Positions 21,083-33,162 of a DNA stretch of 64,000 bases are shown in pieces. The stretch's first letter is position 1; each line of letters opens with the position of its first letter. The position numbers and the translations under genes are program-made. Below the pieces are notes generated by a model, which ran no database searches, was not told where the DNA came from, and was given only the letters and a program-made list of their open reading frames with translations. This DNA comes from Hypericum androsaemum (taxonomy: Eukaryota > Streptophyta > Magnoliopsida > Malpighiales > Hypericaceae), in the NCBI GenBank assembly GCA_963995505.1, contig OZ023180.1, positions 10,487,301-10,551,300 of the forward strand, read 5' to 3'.

Positions 21083-24000
21083 ATGGCATCAACAAGCTCA
21101 GCACCAGTGCCAGCAGTCCCGGGAATTGTCCACGCCGAAAGGCCGGCCAAGTTCAACGGTACCGAATTCAAGAGATGGCAACAGAAGATGCTGTTCTACC
21201 TGACGACGCTCAACCTGGTCCGATTCTTGAAGGAAGAGGCTCCGAAGGTGGCAGAAAATGATGCTGATCCACAGAAGATCAATGCCCTCGATGCATGGAG
21301 TCACAGCGACTTCCTATGTCGTAACTATGTCCTAAATGGCTTAGACGATGCCCTTTACAATGTCTATGCAGGTATCAAGATTGTGAAAGAATTGTGGGAC
21401 TCCCTAGAAAAGAAGTACAAAATGGAGGATGCCAGGATGAAGAAATTCATTGTCGAAAGGTTCCTCGACTTCCAGATGGTGGAATCCAAGAAGGTCATAG
21501 ACCAAGTCCAAGAGCTGCAGCTGATTCTACACGAAATTCATGCCGAAGGCATACAACTCAGTGAATCCTTCCAGGTGGTTGCTCTGATCGAGAAACTACC
21601 TCCTCTGTGGAAAGACTTCAAGAACTACCTTAAGCATAAGAGGAAGGACATGGGGCTGGAAGACCTGATCGTGAGACTAAGGATCGAGGAAGACAACCGA
21701 AAGTCCGAAGTCAAGACCGGCAGGACCAACTCTGAGGCTAAGGTACACCTCGCCGAAGGTGGTACCGGAAAGAAGAGGAAGAAGCCCGTGAATAAGCAGG
21801 AGAAGCAAGAGCGAAAGCAAAAGAAGGCTAAGAAGATCAAGGGCAATTACTACAACTGCGACAAGCCCGGTCACATGGCAAAAGATTGTCGCCTGCCAAA
21901 GAGGGACGATCATGAGAAGGCAAATCTGGCCGAAGACCTGTCTGAGCTAGACTTATCCGCCGTGGTGTTTGAAGCCAATTTGGTGGATAACCCAAGAGAG
22001 TGGTTCATAGACACAGGGGCAACCCGACACATTTGTTCAGACAAGGAGATGTTTTCGACCTACATTCCGATCAACGGACGAAAGTTGTTTATGGGTAACT
22101 CCGCGACTTCACCCGTAGTTGGATTAGGCCAGGTGGTGCTAAAGCTGACCTCCGGAAAAGAGCTGACCCTCAAGGATGTACTGCATGTCTCAGATATTCG
22201 TAAGAATTTAGTATCCGGCTCACTATTGAGCAAAGTTGGGATGAAACTAGTATTCGAGGCTGATAGGTTTGTTCTGACCAAGGCCGGTGCCTTTGTAGGA
22301 AAGGGTTACCTCGAGAGGGGGCTTTTCAAGATGAATGTAATAACTGTCAAACGCACATTTAATGGCCCTAATAAAGTTGTTAATTCTTCTTATTTGGCTG
22401 AGTGTTCTAACTTACGGCATGATAGACTAGGACACGTAAATTTGAGCTCACTAAGAAAGTTAGTAAGTTTAAATTTATTGCCTAAAATAGAGTTTGACCC
22501 GAACAATAAATGTGAAGTTTGTGTAGAGGCAAAAATGACTAAAGTACCTTTTTATTCAGTGAAAAGAAGTACTACACCTTTAGAGTTAATTCATACCGAC
22601 ATATGCGATATGAAGCAAGTGCAAACTAGAGGTGGGAAAAAGTATTTCATCACGTTTATTGACAATTGCACGAGGTACTATTATGTACACCTCCGTTTGA
22701 GGAATTCTGCCAACAAAATGGCATTATTCATCAGACAACAGCTCCATACTCACCTCAATAAAATAGTGTAGCTGAACGCAAGAATCGAACTATTAAGGAG
22801 ATGATGAATGCTATGTTGATTAGCTCAGGCTTAATACAAAACTTGTGGGGGAAAGCTGTGCTATCAGCTAATCACATTCTAAATAAATTGCCACACAAGA
22901 AAAGGGACAAAACTCCATATGAATTATGGAAAGGGAGGAAGCCTTCCTACAGTTACTTTAAACTGTGGGGGTGCCTAGCCAAGGTAGAAATACCTCTACC
23001 TAAAAGGGTGAGAATAGGACCCAAGACCGTTGACTGCATCTTTATCGGATATGTCCACAAGAGTAGCGCATACCAATTTCTAGTGCATAAGTCTGAATAC
23101 TCTGGAATCAACGAGGGAATGGTCATGGAATCAAGGAATGCAACATTCTTTGAGAATATCTTTCCTAAAAAAGAAACGAAAGAAGTAAGCTCAAACAAAA
23201 GAAGTTATGAAGCTACACAAGGCTCTGATCAAGGTGCTGAGGAACCTAGATGGAGTAAGAGGGCAAAAACGGCCAAATTATTTGGTCCAGATTTTCTGAC
23301 ATACGTATTAAAAAATGAACCTAGGACAGTCCAAGAGGCATTATCTAGTCCGAATGCTCCTCTCTGGAAAGAAGCTATCAATAGTAAGATAGAATCCATC
23401 ATGCAAAACCACACGTGGGAAATCGTGGATCTCCCACCAGGTTGCAAACCTTTAGGTTGCAAGTGGATCCGTAAAAGGAAATACAAAGTTGATGGATCAA
23501 TCGATAAGTACAAAGCTCGGTTGGTAGCTAAAGGGTTCAAACAGAAGGAAGGATATGATTTTTTTGACACGTATTCGCCGGTCACAAGAATCACATCTAT
23601 TAGAGTGCTCATAGTTGTTGTAGCACTCTATAACCTCGAGATACATCAGATGGATATAAAAATAGCTTTCCTAAATGGAGAACTGGAAGAGGAAATATAT
23701 ATGGAACAACCTGAAGGATTTGTTGCCCCCGAACAAGAACATAAAGTGTGCAAGCTGGTCAAGTCACTATACGGGCTGAAATAGGCGCTGAAACAATGGC
23801 ATGAGAAATTTGACAGAATAATGATGTCAAATAGCTTTAAGATCAATGAGTGTGATAAATGTGTATACATTAAAGGCACACCTGATGCTTATGTAATTGT
23901 ATGTCTGTATGTAGACGACATGCTAATCACGGGAAGTAGTAAAGATCTTATTATAAAAACTAAGAACATGTTAAAGAATAACTTTGATATGAAAGATATG

Positions 24001-24850
24001 GGTCTAGCTGACGTCATACTGGGGATTAAAATCTCTAGGACGACTGAAGGAATAGTCTTGTCACAATCTCTCTACGTTGAGAATGTACTCAACAAATTTG
24101 ATGCTTTTGACAAACCTCCAGCTAAGACACCTGAGTCTACACTTGGCTAAGAACAGAGGTGACCCAGTATCTCAACTGAAATATGCAAAGATCATCGAGA
24201 GTCTAATGTACTTAACAAATTGTACACGCCCTGATATTGCATACTCAGTTAGCAAGCTTAGTAGATTCACGAGCAATGCAGGACCAGACCACTGGCTAGC
24301 TCTGGAAAGGGTTCTAAAGTATCTGAAATATACCATGAACCATGGCATACTTTATGCGAGGTATCCAGCTGTATTGGAAGGATACAGTGATGCGAATTAG
24401 ATATCGGACACTAAAGACTCCAAATCTACTAGTGGTTATGTGTTCACCATAGGTGGAGGAGCTGTATATTGGAAATCCTCTAAACAAACGTGCATAGCTC
24501 GATCCACCATGGAGTCGGAGTTTATAGCACTAGACAAAGCTGGGGAAGAAGCTGAATGGCTCAGAAATTTCCTAGAGGATATTCCGTATTAGAACAAGCC
24601 TGTGCCCCCTGTATTGATACATTGTGATAGCATGTCTGCAATCAAGAGAGCACAAAGTACTATGTACAATGGTAAGTCTCGACATATCCATAGGAGACAT
24701 AACAGCGTTAGACAATTGATCTCAAGTGGAGTAATAACCATTGATTATGTGAAGTCCAAGGACAACATAGCTGATCCTTTGACGAAAGGAATCAACAGAG
24801 ATCAAATGTACAACGTAATAAGGGAAATGGGGTTAAAACCCACACATTAA
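21083..24850 (+). pseudogene. copia-2 gag-pol polyprotein, inactive
   Basis: Gag starts at ATG 21083. The zinc knuckle ([13 protein letters not shown]) is at about 21855, the protease ([13 protein letters not shown]) at about 22005, and the GAG-pre-integrase ([13 protein letters not shown]) at about 22415. The integrase opens normally ([17 protein letters not shown]) but then skips directly to the [10 protein letters not shown] region: about 40 residues with the middle catalytic Asp are deleted near 22700. The reverse transcriptase YVDDMLITGS lies at about 23910 and RNase H ends at 24850. Stops at 22759, 23782, 24398 and 24590, plus a frameshift near 24140, close the frame. Between lesions the frame is long and well kept, so decay is fairly recent. 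Confidence 0.93.
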
Positions 24851-25398
24851 GAACGTTCATAGCAGTAACTCAACCATGATGAGTGGAGATCCCAAAAACT
24901 TGGTTCAATGAGACAACTAAGTTATGGATGGTTCAGATGAATACTTGGAATCCATCCCATTCTCATAACCTACCCAAGTACAAACTTGCAAAGGTGTGGT
25001 AAGGTTAAACATCTACGTTTTTAATGATTCCTATACCAGGAAAAGGTGGAGTATGGTAGGATACTTTTGATGGGAGATCACCTATATAAGTGTGAAGTGA
25101 GGCCGCTTCAAAAGAAGAAAAAGCACTTATGAATCCAAGATAAGGTCCATGGCCGAAACGGACACAACGTGAGAACCAAAAGATATTAGAGATATCATTG
25201 TGTAAATGTTATTGTCTTGGTTTACATAAAAAAGTTGACCAGTTCAAGACATCGCGTTCACTGAGCAGCAAGTAAATATGATAGCATTTTACTAGGGAAG
25301 GTTCAAAGCCGTAAGCTACCTTTCTCGATGCAATGATACTTCGTTGGAACTTTTCTTAAAAGTGTCAGCATGCATTAATCATCATTCATGTGGGGGAT

Positions 25399-26294
25399 TG
25401 TTGGAATAAAATTGAATGAAAGTTCAATGCAAAGCCCATAGTGGAAGGCCCAAGTGGAAAGCCCAAAGTGGAAATGGAAAGTGGCAATCCCACATTGGAA
25501 AGTGCAACAAGTTTTCTCTAGTTTATAAGGAGATGCTCCTTATTGACTAGGAAATAAGTTGACCACCTAGAAGGATAGCCAACTCGGACTGCGACGAGGA
25601 TGGTGTGTAGCACCATCTGAGCACGAGCACGAGCACGAGCATGAGCACGAGTACTAGCATGCATGCGCGCACGTGCACGTGCGTGTGCGTGTGCGCATGG
25701 CACATTGGACGCAGGTCGCAATGGGCGCTTTGTGGTGCACTTGGTACTTAGCGTGCGTCCAAAAACTGGAATGTCCTGGAGGCTTCCAGATTGCCACCGA
25801 AGAGGCACGAGGAGTGCCTGGAAGGCCTGAGGCCAAAGAGACACCAGCAGGCTCCTAGGAACCCCGAAGAGACACCTACGGGCATCCTGAAAACTGATGA
25901 TCGAAAGGGTGCCTCGGCTCCCAGAAATGTGAGAGCATAGTGCCCCCTTGGAAGTGCCTGGCAGCTATTCAGATTCCAGCCATCCTTGCCTATAAATAGG
26001 CCATTATCCCCTCATTTGCATCTATCCCAACTACAAGTGCATAATCATTCATTAGCATTGTAGTTCTCTCTCTCTCCCTCTCTCAGAAAGTTCTGAATTT
26101 TCAAGGTTTGCCTGAAGCTTCGAGGGTCGTTGTGCTACGAACTTGGAAGCAGCCTAGTCGTTGTATCTTGGGGACGATTGCAGCAGCTCGTAAAGCACTG
26201 AATACGGGGCAATCTCGTCTTACGGAGAAAGAGTCCAACTCTTGCCTCGACTATCAAAGATCCTAATCAAGTACACCACCTCCGACAAACAACA
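25399..26294 (+). repeat. copia-2 3' LTR
   Basis: Second LTR of about 896 bp. It differs from the left copy by a shorter GAGCAC array, an internal indel region around 25750-25910, a CT-rich insertion near 26068, and point changes. Confidence 0.93.
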
Positions 26295-26397
26295 ATTAGA
26301 AAAACAATTATGAAAATAATTAAAAATAATAATAGCAGCCAAACAATACAATTATGGAAAATAATACAATTTATAGAAATAAAATTATGGGAATATT

Positions 26398-26812
26398 TGT
26401 ATCATTGTACTGGAATATTGGTTTCCATCTTCTCGAATATTGATTTCCATCTTCTATGCTATTAATTTTCTTGTACTCTGATATTTGTTTCTTTCGACTT
26501 TCATATTTGTTTCATTCTACTATGATATTGGTTTTCATCTTCTACGATATTGGTATCCGTCTGCTTTCATATTGGTTTCCTTCTGCTCTAATATTAATAT
26601 CATTTTCAATTTTACCCTGATATTGGTATCCTTGTATTCGGATATTGGTATGCTTCTTCTAAGATATTGGTTTCTTTCTTCTATGATAATAGTTTCTTTC
26701 TTCTATGATATTAGTATCCTTCTTTTGAGATATTGGTTTTATTCTACTCCGATATTGGTTTCATCCTACTCTGATATTGGTTTTCTCCTGTTCTGATATA
26801 GGTATATTTTCT
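26398..26812 (+). repeat. minisatellite, unit about 23 bp 'gatattggtttccttcttcta'
   Basis: Roughly 18 imperfect units with the constant core 'gatattggt' at 22-24-bp spacing. The long open frame across it (26485-26796) codes only for the repeated peptide the array dictates and is not a gene. Confidence 0.85.
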
Positions 26813-27506
26813 TCAAATGAACAAGGTATTAATCGAACGAAAGTTATTAGTAGTATTAGTGGCAAAAATATATCAACCAACCTCAGTGCCAAAAAATAAT
26901 TACTCGATCATTCACACCAAGTACCCGATCCAAAATTACCTGATCTTAGAAGAGAGGAAGAGAGGCAGAAGAGATCCAAAATTACCTGATTTAAACATCC
27001 AGTGTTAACTCTGAAGAGGAGAAAAAAAGCCGCTGTGGTGTAATATTGGAAACACGGTGAATCAAATATTTTGTTTTCTTTTCTTGCATATACGTAGTTG
27101 AAGTTTTTGATGGGCTCTAATGGTTTCATCCAAAATTAACTGATTTTAGAAGAGAGGAAGAGAGGTGGAAGAGATGATAATTTTTTGGAGGAAGAGAGGA
27201 TGGTACTTTTTTATTGGCAAATCGTGAGAGGAAGAAAGAAAAATGTTAGGTTGCTGAAAACCCTAGATGGCGTAATCTTGTATAAAAATCCAATAATGCC
27301 CCCAGAGAATTTTGATCATCAGATGTATAAAAAAATAATTTTGATCAAATCTAATGGTCCATAATTTGTCCATACCATAGGGATGACTTTTATGTAGTCC
27401 CTATTGAATCCAAATCCAACAAAAAAAAGCACCAAACATGGTGTACACCTCCATGGTCACCTGCTTGTTCCACGTTCTTTGGACCTAGTGCCCCTCCTTG
27501 ACCTTT
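26813..27506. other. intergenic region
   Basis: No supported gene. The word 'gatccaaaattacctgatyttagaagagaggaagagagg' is partly repeated near 26930 and 27130. Confidence 0.45.
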
Positions 27507-28193
27507 TGAAAGTGCATTTAGTATTTTGATTAAGTATATATCAAAATTCAGCTTAATAAATTAAGCATATTAATACGTGAATAATTAACTAAGTTACCAT
27601 CTAGACTAGAGTATCCTAGTCATTTTTTGGGTAAGTCTAAAGTATATCAGGAGATCGGTTATAAGCTATGTATTGTCTTACTAATTAAGTTAGGCAGTGA
27701 TTTATTTATGAGACTTGGTTTATTGGATATCGAACTAAACGAAATCAGTTTTGTGACTTTAGTTATCACATACTTCTTAAGTCTAGTTTAAGTCATTAGC
27801 TTCCATAATTTAATTAAGCCAGACTTGATGTGACCCACTCACTTGATAATTATCCAAAGGGCTAGTTCAATTTTGAACGTTGCCTGTTGCCTATTTCAAG
27901 ATGATTAAGACTTTTGTCCATCGTATAAGCACCCTCGCTAAGCTTGGATGCTCGTTGGATTAAGCCCTCTTCTACGCATAAAGAGGATTAACTTTAGTAA
28001 AATTCACTCTATTATCCGGCATACACTTGATTAGTTTTTGATTTATGTTGAACTAGCATAACCTGATGCAATAGAGGAAATCAGAATTGTTTTGTCTTTG
28101 TTACACATATATTTTGTGGATCAAATCAATTGCACCTTCAAGGTCAACTCATGTTAGCCTAGGAAAAAAAATATTGGCTACTTAGGTAACCAA
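27507..28193 (+). repeat. left LTR of the LARD-like element (3' part missing)
   Basis: It is homologous to 30930-32733 except for the Cassandra insertion, a missing stretch of about 60 bp near 27730, and small changes. Homology stops at 'aaccaatgaaggctt', after which coding-like interior begins directly. The R/U5 part and primer-binding site are therefore deleted here. Confidence 0.75.
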
Positions 28194-30600
28194 TGAAGGC
28201 TTCCCAAGACCCATCTTTTGTTGAAAATCCAGTGGTTCTTGATAAGGAAGAAAGAGATAGGGCAACTAAGTTCCCTACTTTAGAGAAGGGCGAGTCTTCA
28301 AAAGTCTAGCCAAAATCCAAACCCCCACAAAAAAAAGAAAACTTGCAAATCTCAAGTCAAACCACCAGTGATGGAGAATGCTGAGGTTCTAGTTGAAGAA
28401 CAAGTAGAGGAGACCTCCTCTCCTATGCTTTCAACTGAAGGAAAAATGAAAGATTATGTGGTCAAGCCTACGACGAAGTAGGTCACAAAGAAAGGAGATT
28501 ATGTAAAGCTTGGCAAGAGGAAGACTTGGTTTTCTTCTAAGGATGAGCCGATGGCAAAAAGAGCAAAGCCCTCCTCTTCGGGCAACCAGAAGAAATCCAT
28601 GGAGAAGAGTTCTCCAAGACCTTCCAGAAAGAAGGAAATTCAAGAAAAGGAACCATCGAAGGACGGTAATGGTGAAGAAGCAGAAGAAGAGGAGACCCAT
28701 TTCAATGAAGCCTTCAGGAGGAAATTATCACCTAAGCACTCTAAATCGGTAATTACACATCATGTTTATGAGAACTTTAGGTTCAAGCATGAGGAATTTC
28801 TAGAGAGATTCAACGAGTTCAGTTTTAAGAAAGTCATTACTCGACGAATTGTTGAATGTAATGAGTTGCTTGCTAGAGGATTTGGCCTAAAGGCAAGAGA
28901 ATGGTTAGAAAATTCTGGCATATTAGGATTAATTGAAATAATTGTGGGATAAATGCTAATAAGGTTAGGGAGTTTTATGCTACTCTGTTGACAAGTGTAA
29001 AGTTTGCTTCTAAATCAATGGGTGGGTTTAGATATGTCCCTATAGTGGTTTTATGGTAGTGACTTCTATACTATGACTCCCAAAGATCTAGGGGAGATGT
29101 TTGGTATTAGTTACGAAGGAGTCATTCTAGCCAAGTTTGAGAACAAGAGGATGTAGGGGTTGAGGACCTGAAACTTGATCAATGGCACCATTTTCAAGGA
29201 GGTTGAAGTGAAATGCAGAGCTACTACCATTTATGATGCTGAGTTCAGGCTAGTACAACACTTTGTTGCAACCACAATCTTCAACAAGCCGTCGAATGCC
29301 AGCACTATCTCCAATGAAGAGATGAACTTCATGAACTATGTATGGGTTGGGGAGAAGATAAACATTGCTGAGTTCTTGTTTACAAAGATCAAGGCAGCCA
29401 CCAAAGAACCCCGACAATAACTTTCCTATGGTAGGATCATATACACCATTCAGGTCATGGTTGGTTTGTGTGACCCTATAGACAATGGTGCTCAAACCAT
29501 GGAAATTTATAATTTTGCAACTCTTAAGAGTATCTGTCTCAAGGAAAGAAATGGGAAATGGATAACCAGGAATAGGAAGTCTACTATCCTACCCATAAAT
29601 AGGTGTGCCAAAAGATTTGCAAAGAAGGAGCTCACCTTCAAAGGCTCCACTAATAAGGCCTTATTCCTAAGATTTCCCAGACTGAAGAAGATGAGGAAGG
29701 ATGAAAAAGGAGTTAGGAAGGAGTTGCTTACTCTAAAAAAACATATGGCAAAACTCAAGATGAAATACAAAAAGATAGTTAAGGAAGTTAAGTTGTTGAA
29801 GGACATCCATGGTTCTTAGAATCTTGCACCTGCTAAAGAAGCAGAGCTGCCTAAGGTCAACTCTCTACTCAAGATGTCATCTGAACCTACTTAAGAGGAA
29901 ATTCAACCTTCTTATGTCAATGCTTCATCAATGTATGTTGTCACATCTTTCACCAAAGAAGAAGAAGAAGAAGTCTAGTAAAAAGAACCATCTCTGCTGC
30001 TACATCTAGTGGTTAACTCTCTTGTGACCCTCCAAGGATCCCCTCTACCGACTCTAAGGCATGCTTCACTTATTCCACACAATGCTCTGCTCTCACAAAG
30101 CAAAGAGATGTCTGCAAAGACAAGGAACAAGCTGTCAATGACCCCTGCAAGACATAAACTATTTGCAGAAGGTTGCCATTCTGATAAGAGCAACTTACGG
30201 GGAGAAGAAGTCGATATGGCTATGGGAGAGGATCAGCCAACAAGGCTGAGAAAAAGAAAGAAGATGAAGATGATGATATTGCTGCCCAGATCATAATTCA
30301 AGCTGCTGAAGAGGAAGCAAGGAAGAAGAATGGTAAGGGCAACGCCATTACCCGCAGCCAAAAAGGCTCAAGTTCAAGGGCCAAGGTGATGAAACTGGAA
30401 CCAAAGAAGAAGAGTCTGACCTATGTTAAAGCACTATCAAAGTCCAAGAAGAAGGTTGATACCACTACCAGTAAAGCCAAGGAAGCTCCATCCCTACTCA
30501 GAAGAAGACTTCTTCAACCACCAGAAGAGCTCTGACAAAGGAATGTTTGTAAGAGAGAGCAAAAATGACGGGGACAATCTAGGGTCCTCAGGCTAATGAA
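28194..30600 (+). pseudogene. gag-like / 'putative plant transposon protein' reading frame, broken
   Basis: Several plus-strand pieces line up as one former frame. A Lys/Glu-rich, low-complexity start (about 28195-28735) leads into a folded block containing HHVYENFRFKHEEFLERFN and KVITRRIVECNELLARGF. Further blocks are MTPKDLGEMFGISYEG, EEMNFMNYVWVGEKINIAEF and STILPINRCAKRFAKKEL, and then a coiled-coil Lys-rich part (about 29680-29815). This order resembles the gag-replacing 'putative plant transposon protein' domain found in large non-autonomous plant LTR elements. Stops at about 28308, 28480, 28950, 29155 and 29418 and frameshifts break it. Confidence 0.55.
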
Positions 30601-31371
30601 TGAGCCCCACAAAAAAAACCTTTTTGAAGATTGAAAGATCTTAACTAAGGCCTAGAATGAAAAACTCTTTATCACATCACTTAAGGTATTGGTTATTATT
30701 TTGATTAATATCGACTCTACTACTATGCTAAAGTAATTTTGACTACCATTCCGTTATGATGATAATGCTTTGTGATAGACTTATGTCATTCATGATTGAT
30801 TTAACATGGTTTATTCAAGTGCGCATAAAAAGGGGGATCATAACGATAGGGGGAGTCTTAATTGACATAAATTAAGGGGGGCCATAGTCAAATTCTAATA
30901 GAAAGTTGCCTTTATCAAAAAGGGGAGATTGAAAGAGCATTTAGTATTTTGATTAAGTGCATATCAGAATTCAGCTCAATAGGCTAACCATACTGGTACG
31001 TCGATGGTTAACTAAGTTATCATATGGAGTAGAGTTTGCTAGTCATTCTTTAACGACATGTCTAAAGTACACCAGGAGATCAGTTAAAAACTTTATCTTG
31101 TCTTAATAATTAAGTTAGGCAGTGACTTATTTCTGAGACTTGGTTTATTCGCATTTGAAGTCATAAACTTATCTTTCGGTTGATTTCTCGTTCTCCAAGT
31201 TAGGTAGAATTCCGAAATTGAATTAAACAAAATTAGTTTTTTAACTTTGGGTATCGTATATTTTTTAAGTCCAGTTCAAGTCATTAGCTTACATAATTTA
31301 GTTAAGTCAGACGTGATGTGACCCGCTGACTTGATGATTATCCTAAGGGCTAGTTCAATTTTGAACGTTGC

Positions 31372-32401
31372 TGTAATAGTAAATGATATGTTTTATCTGA
31401 AAGGTCTTAAGTTATTTGATTGGTACTACCATACCAATAAGATGCACCTACTTTTCTAGCACATATTTTGAGAAAACTCCAAGGTTAAATGCGCATGACC
31501 TAGGGTTGTCTTAGGATGGGTGACCTCCTGGAGAGTTTTCTAGTATGAATGTGAGTGAGGACATGTCACGCTGAAAAAGACTTGTGTTAATCTGTGGAGA
31601 CAATAGGTCAGACTGCACGGAGTTATATATGGTATCAGAGCAATACCTTGGCTAGTACGGTGTGGTTCGGGGATGGAATGCACCCGAATACGAGAAATTT
31701 TAGGATTGTCTGATTCTGACGCGATGAGGATGTCGCGTATTTAAGGAGTGGTAATTATGATATCCCGTAAATGATATATTCTGTCTGAAAGGCGTTAAGT
31801 GATTTGATTGGTAATATTCATACCAACAAAGTTCATTTTCTTTTCTGGCACATATCTTGAGAAAACTCTAACGTTAAATGTGCATGACCTAGGGTATTCT
31901 TAGGATGGGTGAACACCTGGAAAGTTTTTCTGGGATACGTACGAGTGAGGACAAAACATGCTGGAAAAGACTCGTGTTGGTCTGTGGAGATAGTTGGTCG
32001 AATCACAGGGCGTTACAATTGGTATTAGAGCAATATCTTGGCTAGTACGGTATGTTCCGGGGATCCAACGCATCTAAATACGAGGGGTTTTGGTATTGTT
32101 TTATTCTGGCGCAACGAGGATATTGTGTATTTAAGAAGGGATGAATGTGATACCCCGTAAAAAATATGTTATGTCTAAAAGACCTTAAGTGATTTGATTA
32201 GTACTATCCTTACCAACAAGGTGCACTTTCTTTTCTGGCACATATCTAAAAATTCAAAGGTTAAATGCGCATGACCTGGGTTAGTCTTAGGATGGGAGAC
32301 CTCCTGGAAAGTTTTATAGGATGCGTGCAAATGAGGACAAAATATGCTAAAAAATACTCGTATTGATCTGTGGAGGTAGTTGGTCGGATCACGGAGTGTT
32401 A
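31372..32401 (+). mobile_element. Cassandra-type TRIM, three LTRs and two internal regions
   Basis: Three LTR copies (31372 to about 31627, 31758-32017, 32146-32401; each about 256-260 bp) alternate with two short internal regions of about 130 bp. Each LTR begins like TGTGATACCCCGTAAATGATATG. Each contains a 5S rRNA-like segment, recognisable by 'ggttaaatgcgcatgacc' and 'cttaggatgggtgacctcctgg'. The 5S-bearing LTR is the defining mark of Cassandra TRIMs. The internal regions start with TGGTATCAGAGC (31630-31641) and a mutated copy, TTGGTATTAGAGC (about 32019). The unit inserted into the LTR of a larger element; the other LTR shows the unbroken site at 27875-27890. Confidence 0.88.
31420..31540 (+). 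repeat. 5S rRNA-derived segment in Cassandra LTR 1
   Basis: It aligns with plant 5S rRNA through 'ccataccaataagatgcacc' (5S: CATACCAGCACTAATGCACC), 'ggttaaatgcgcatgacc' (5S: AGTTAAGCGTGCTTGGGC) and 'ttaggatgggtgacctcctgg' (5S: CTAGGATGGGTGACCTCCTGG). Those are the internal control regions read by TFIIIA/TFIIIC. Copies recur in LTR 2 (about 31805-31925) and LTR 3 (about 32195-32312). It is not a 5S gene: the 5' half is diverged. Confidence 0.85.
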
Positions 32402-33162
32402 GAGTTACTTTGATCAAGATGATTAAGGCTTTTGTCCATTGTTGGATTAAGCCTTCTTCTCCGTATATAGAGGATTAACTTTTGGATGAGTTTTATAATC
32501 ATCTCGGTAGTCCATGTTGATGGAAATCTGCCCAAGAAGATTAACTCTATTGTCTGCACTTGATTAATTTCTGATTTATGTTGAACTAATATAACCTGCT
32601 ATAATAGAGGAAATCAGAAGTTTTGTTTTGTCTTTGTTATACAAATATTTTGTGGATCAAATCAACTCCGCCTTCAAGGTCAACTCAAGTCAGCCTAGGA
32701 AGAAAAGTGTTGGCTACTTAGGCAACCAATGAAGGCTTTTCCTCCAACGACTACATTTCTGACGCGGAATCATGGAGTTTGAATCCTTGCTTGATGAGCA
32801 AGCTCAAGCCTAAAGAACAAACTATGGTGATCATATAAATAGATGACAAAGATGAAGACGAAGTAGAACTCTCTGGGTGATCAAATTCAAAGATACAAAT
32901 CAAGCAAAGAGCTAAACACACACATCTAAACTATAGAAAGCTGAGATCACCGTGCTAAGACAAAGAGCGAATTAGAGAATCATTATCTTATAATATTTGT
33001 ACGAATTCTTAGTGAAGTGCTGAGAAGTATACTTGCAAAAGCAACAATTGTAAAGGTTTAGTGTACTCTTATTATTTTTGTTCAGAGTAATAAAAAGGCG
33101 AGAGAACGGTTGTAAAGTGGATGGACGTAGGCTCAAGTGGATCTGTGCCGAACCACTATACA

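Larger units (their letters stand above)
20111..26294 (+). mobile_element. Ty1-copia retrotransposon (copia-2), long LTRs
   Basis: LTRs at 20111-21053 and 25399-26294 start TGTTGGAATAAAATTG. The target duplication is ATTAG (20106-20110 and 26295-26299). Between them lies a copia gag-pol, and a purine tract TGTGGGGGAT precedes the right LTR. Each LTR holds a TATAAATA box (20781-20788 and 25991-25998) and a GAGCAC microsatellite that is longer in the left copy than in the right. A short primer-binding region right after the left LTR is complementary to the LTR itself (see findings). Confidence 0.95.
27507..33162 (+). mobile_element. large non-autonomous LTR element (LARD-like) with a nested Cassandra
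   Basis: Left LTR 27507 to about 28193 and right LTR 30930 to about 33162 share the start TGAAAG-GCATTTAGTATTTTGATTAAG and run in parallel. The right one is longer because of the Cassandra insertion and because it keeps an R/U5-like end ('gatctgtgccgaaccactataca') missing from the left copy. The polypurine tract before the right LTR reads AAAAAGGGGAGAT, a style known from SIRE/Maximus copia elements. The interior codes only for a degenerate gag-like product; no reverse transcriptase, integrase or RNase H is seen. The right border is uncertain and no target duplication was found. Confidence 0.75.
30930..33162 (+). repeat. right LTR of the LARD-like element, interrupted by Cassandra
   Basis: The LTR is continuous with the left copy up to 'gaacgttgc' at 31371, is interrupted at 31372-32401, and resumes at 'tcaagatgattaaggcttttgtcc' (32414 on). 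The segment 32740-33162 has no counterpart in the left copy. It ends in a typical U5-like stretch followed by 'tttgatatcaaa', which resembles a decayed TTGGTATCA primer site. Confidence 0.65.

Noticed and set aside
26485..26796. A 103-codon plus-strand open frame of hydrophobic repeats
   Set aside because: It follows a 23-bp minisatellite unit; the period explains the peptide pattern.
31420..32312. 5S rRNA genes
   Set aside because: The 5S-like stretches are diverged, lack a proper 5' end and sit at fixed places within Cassandra LTRs.
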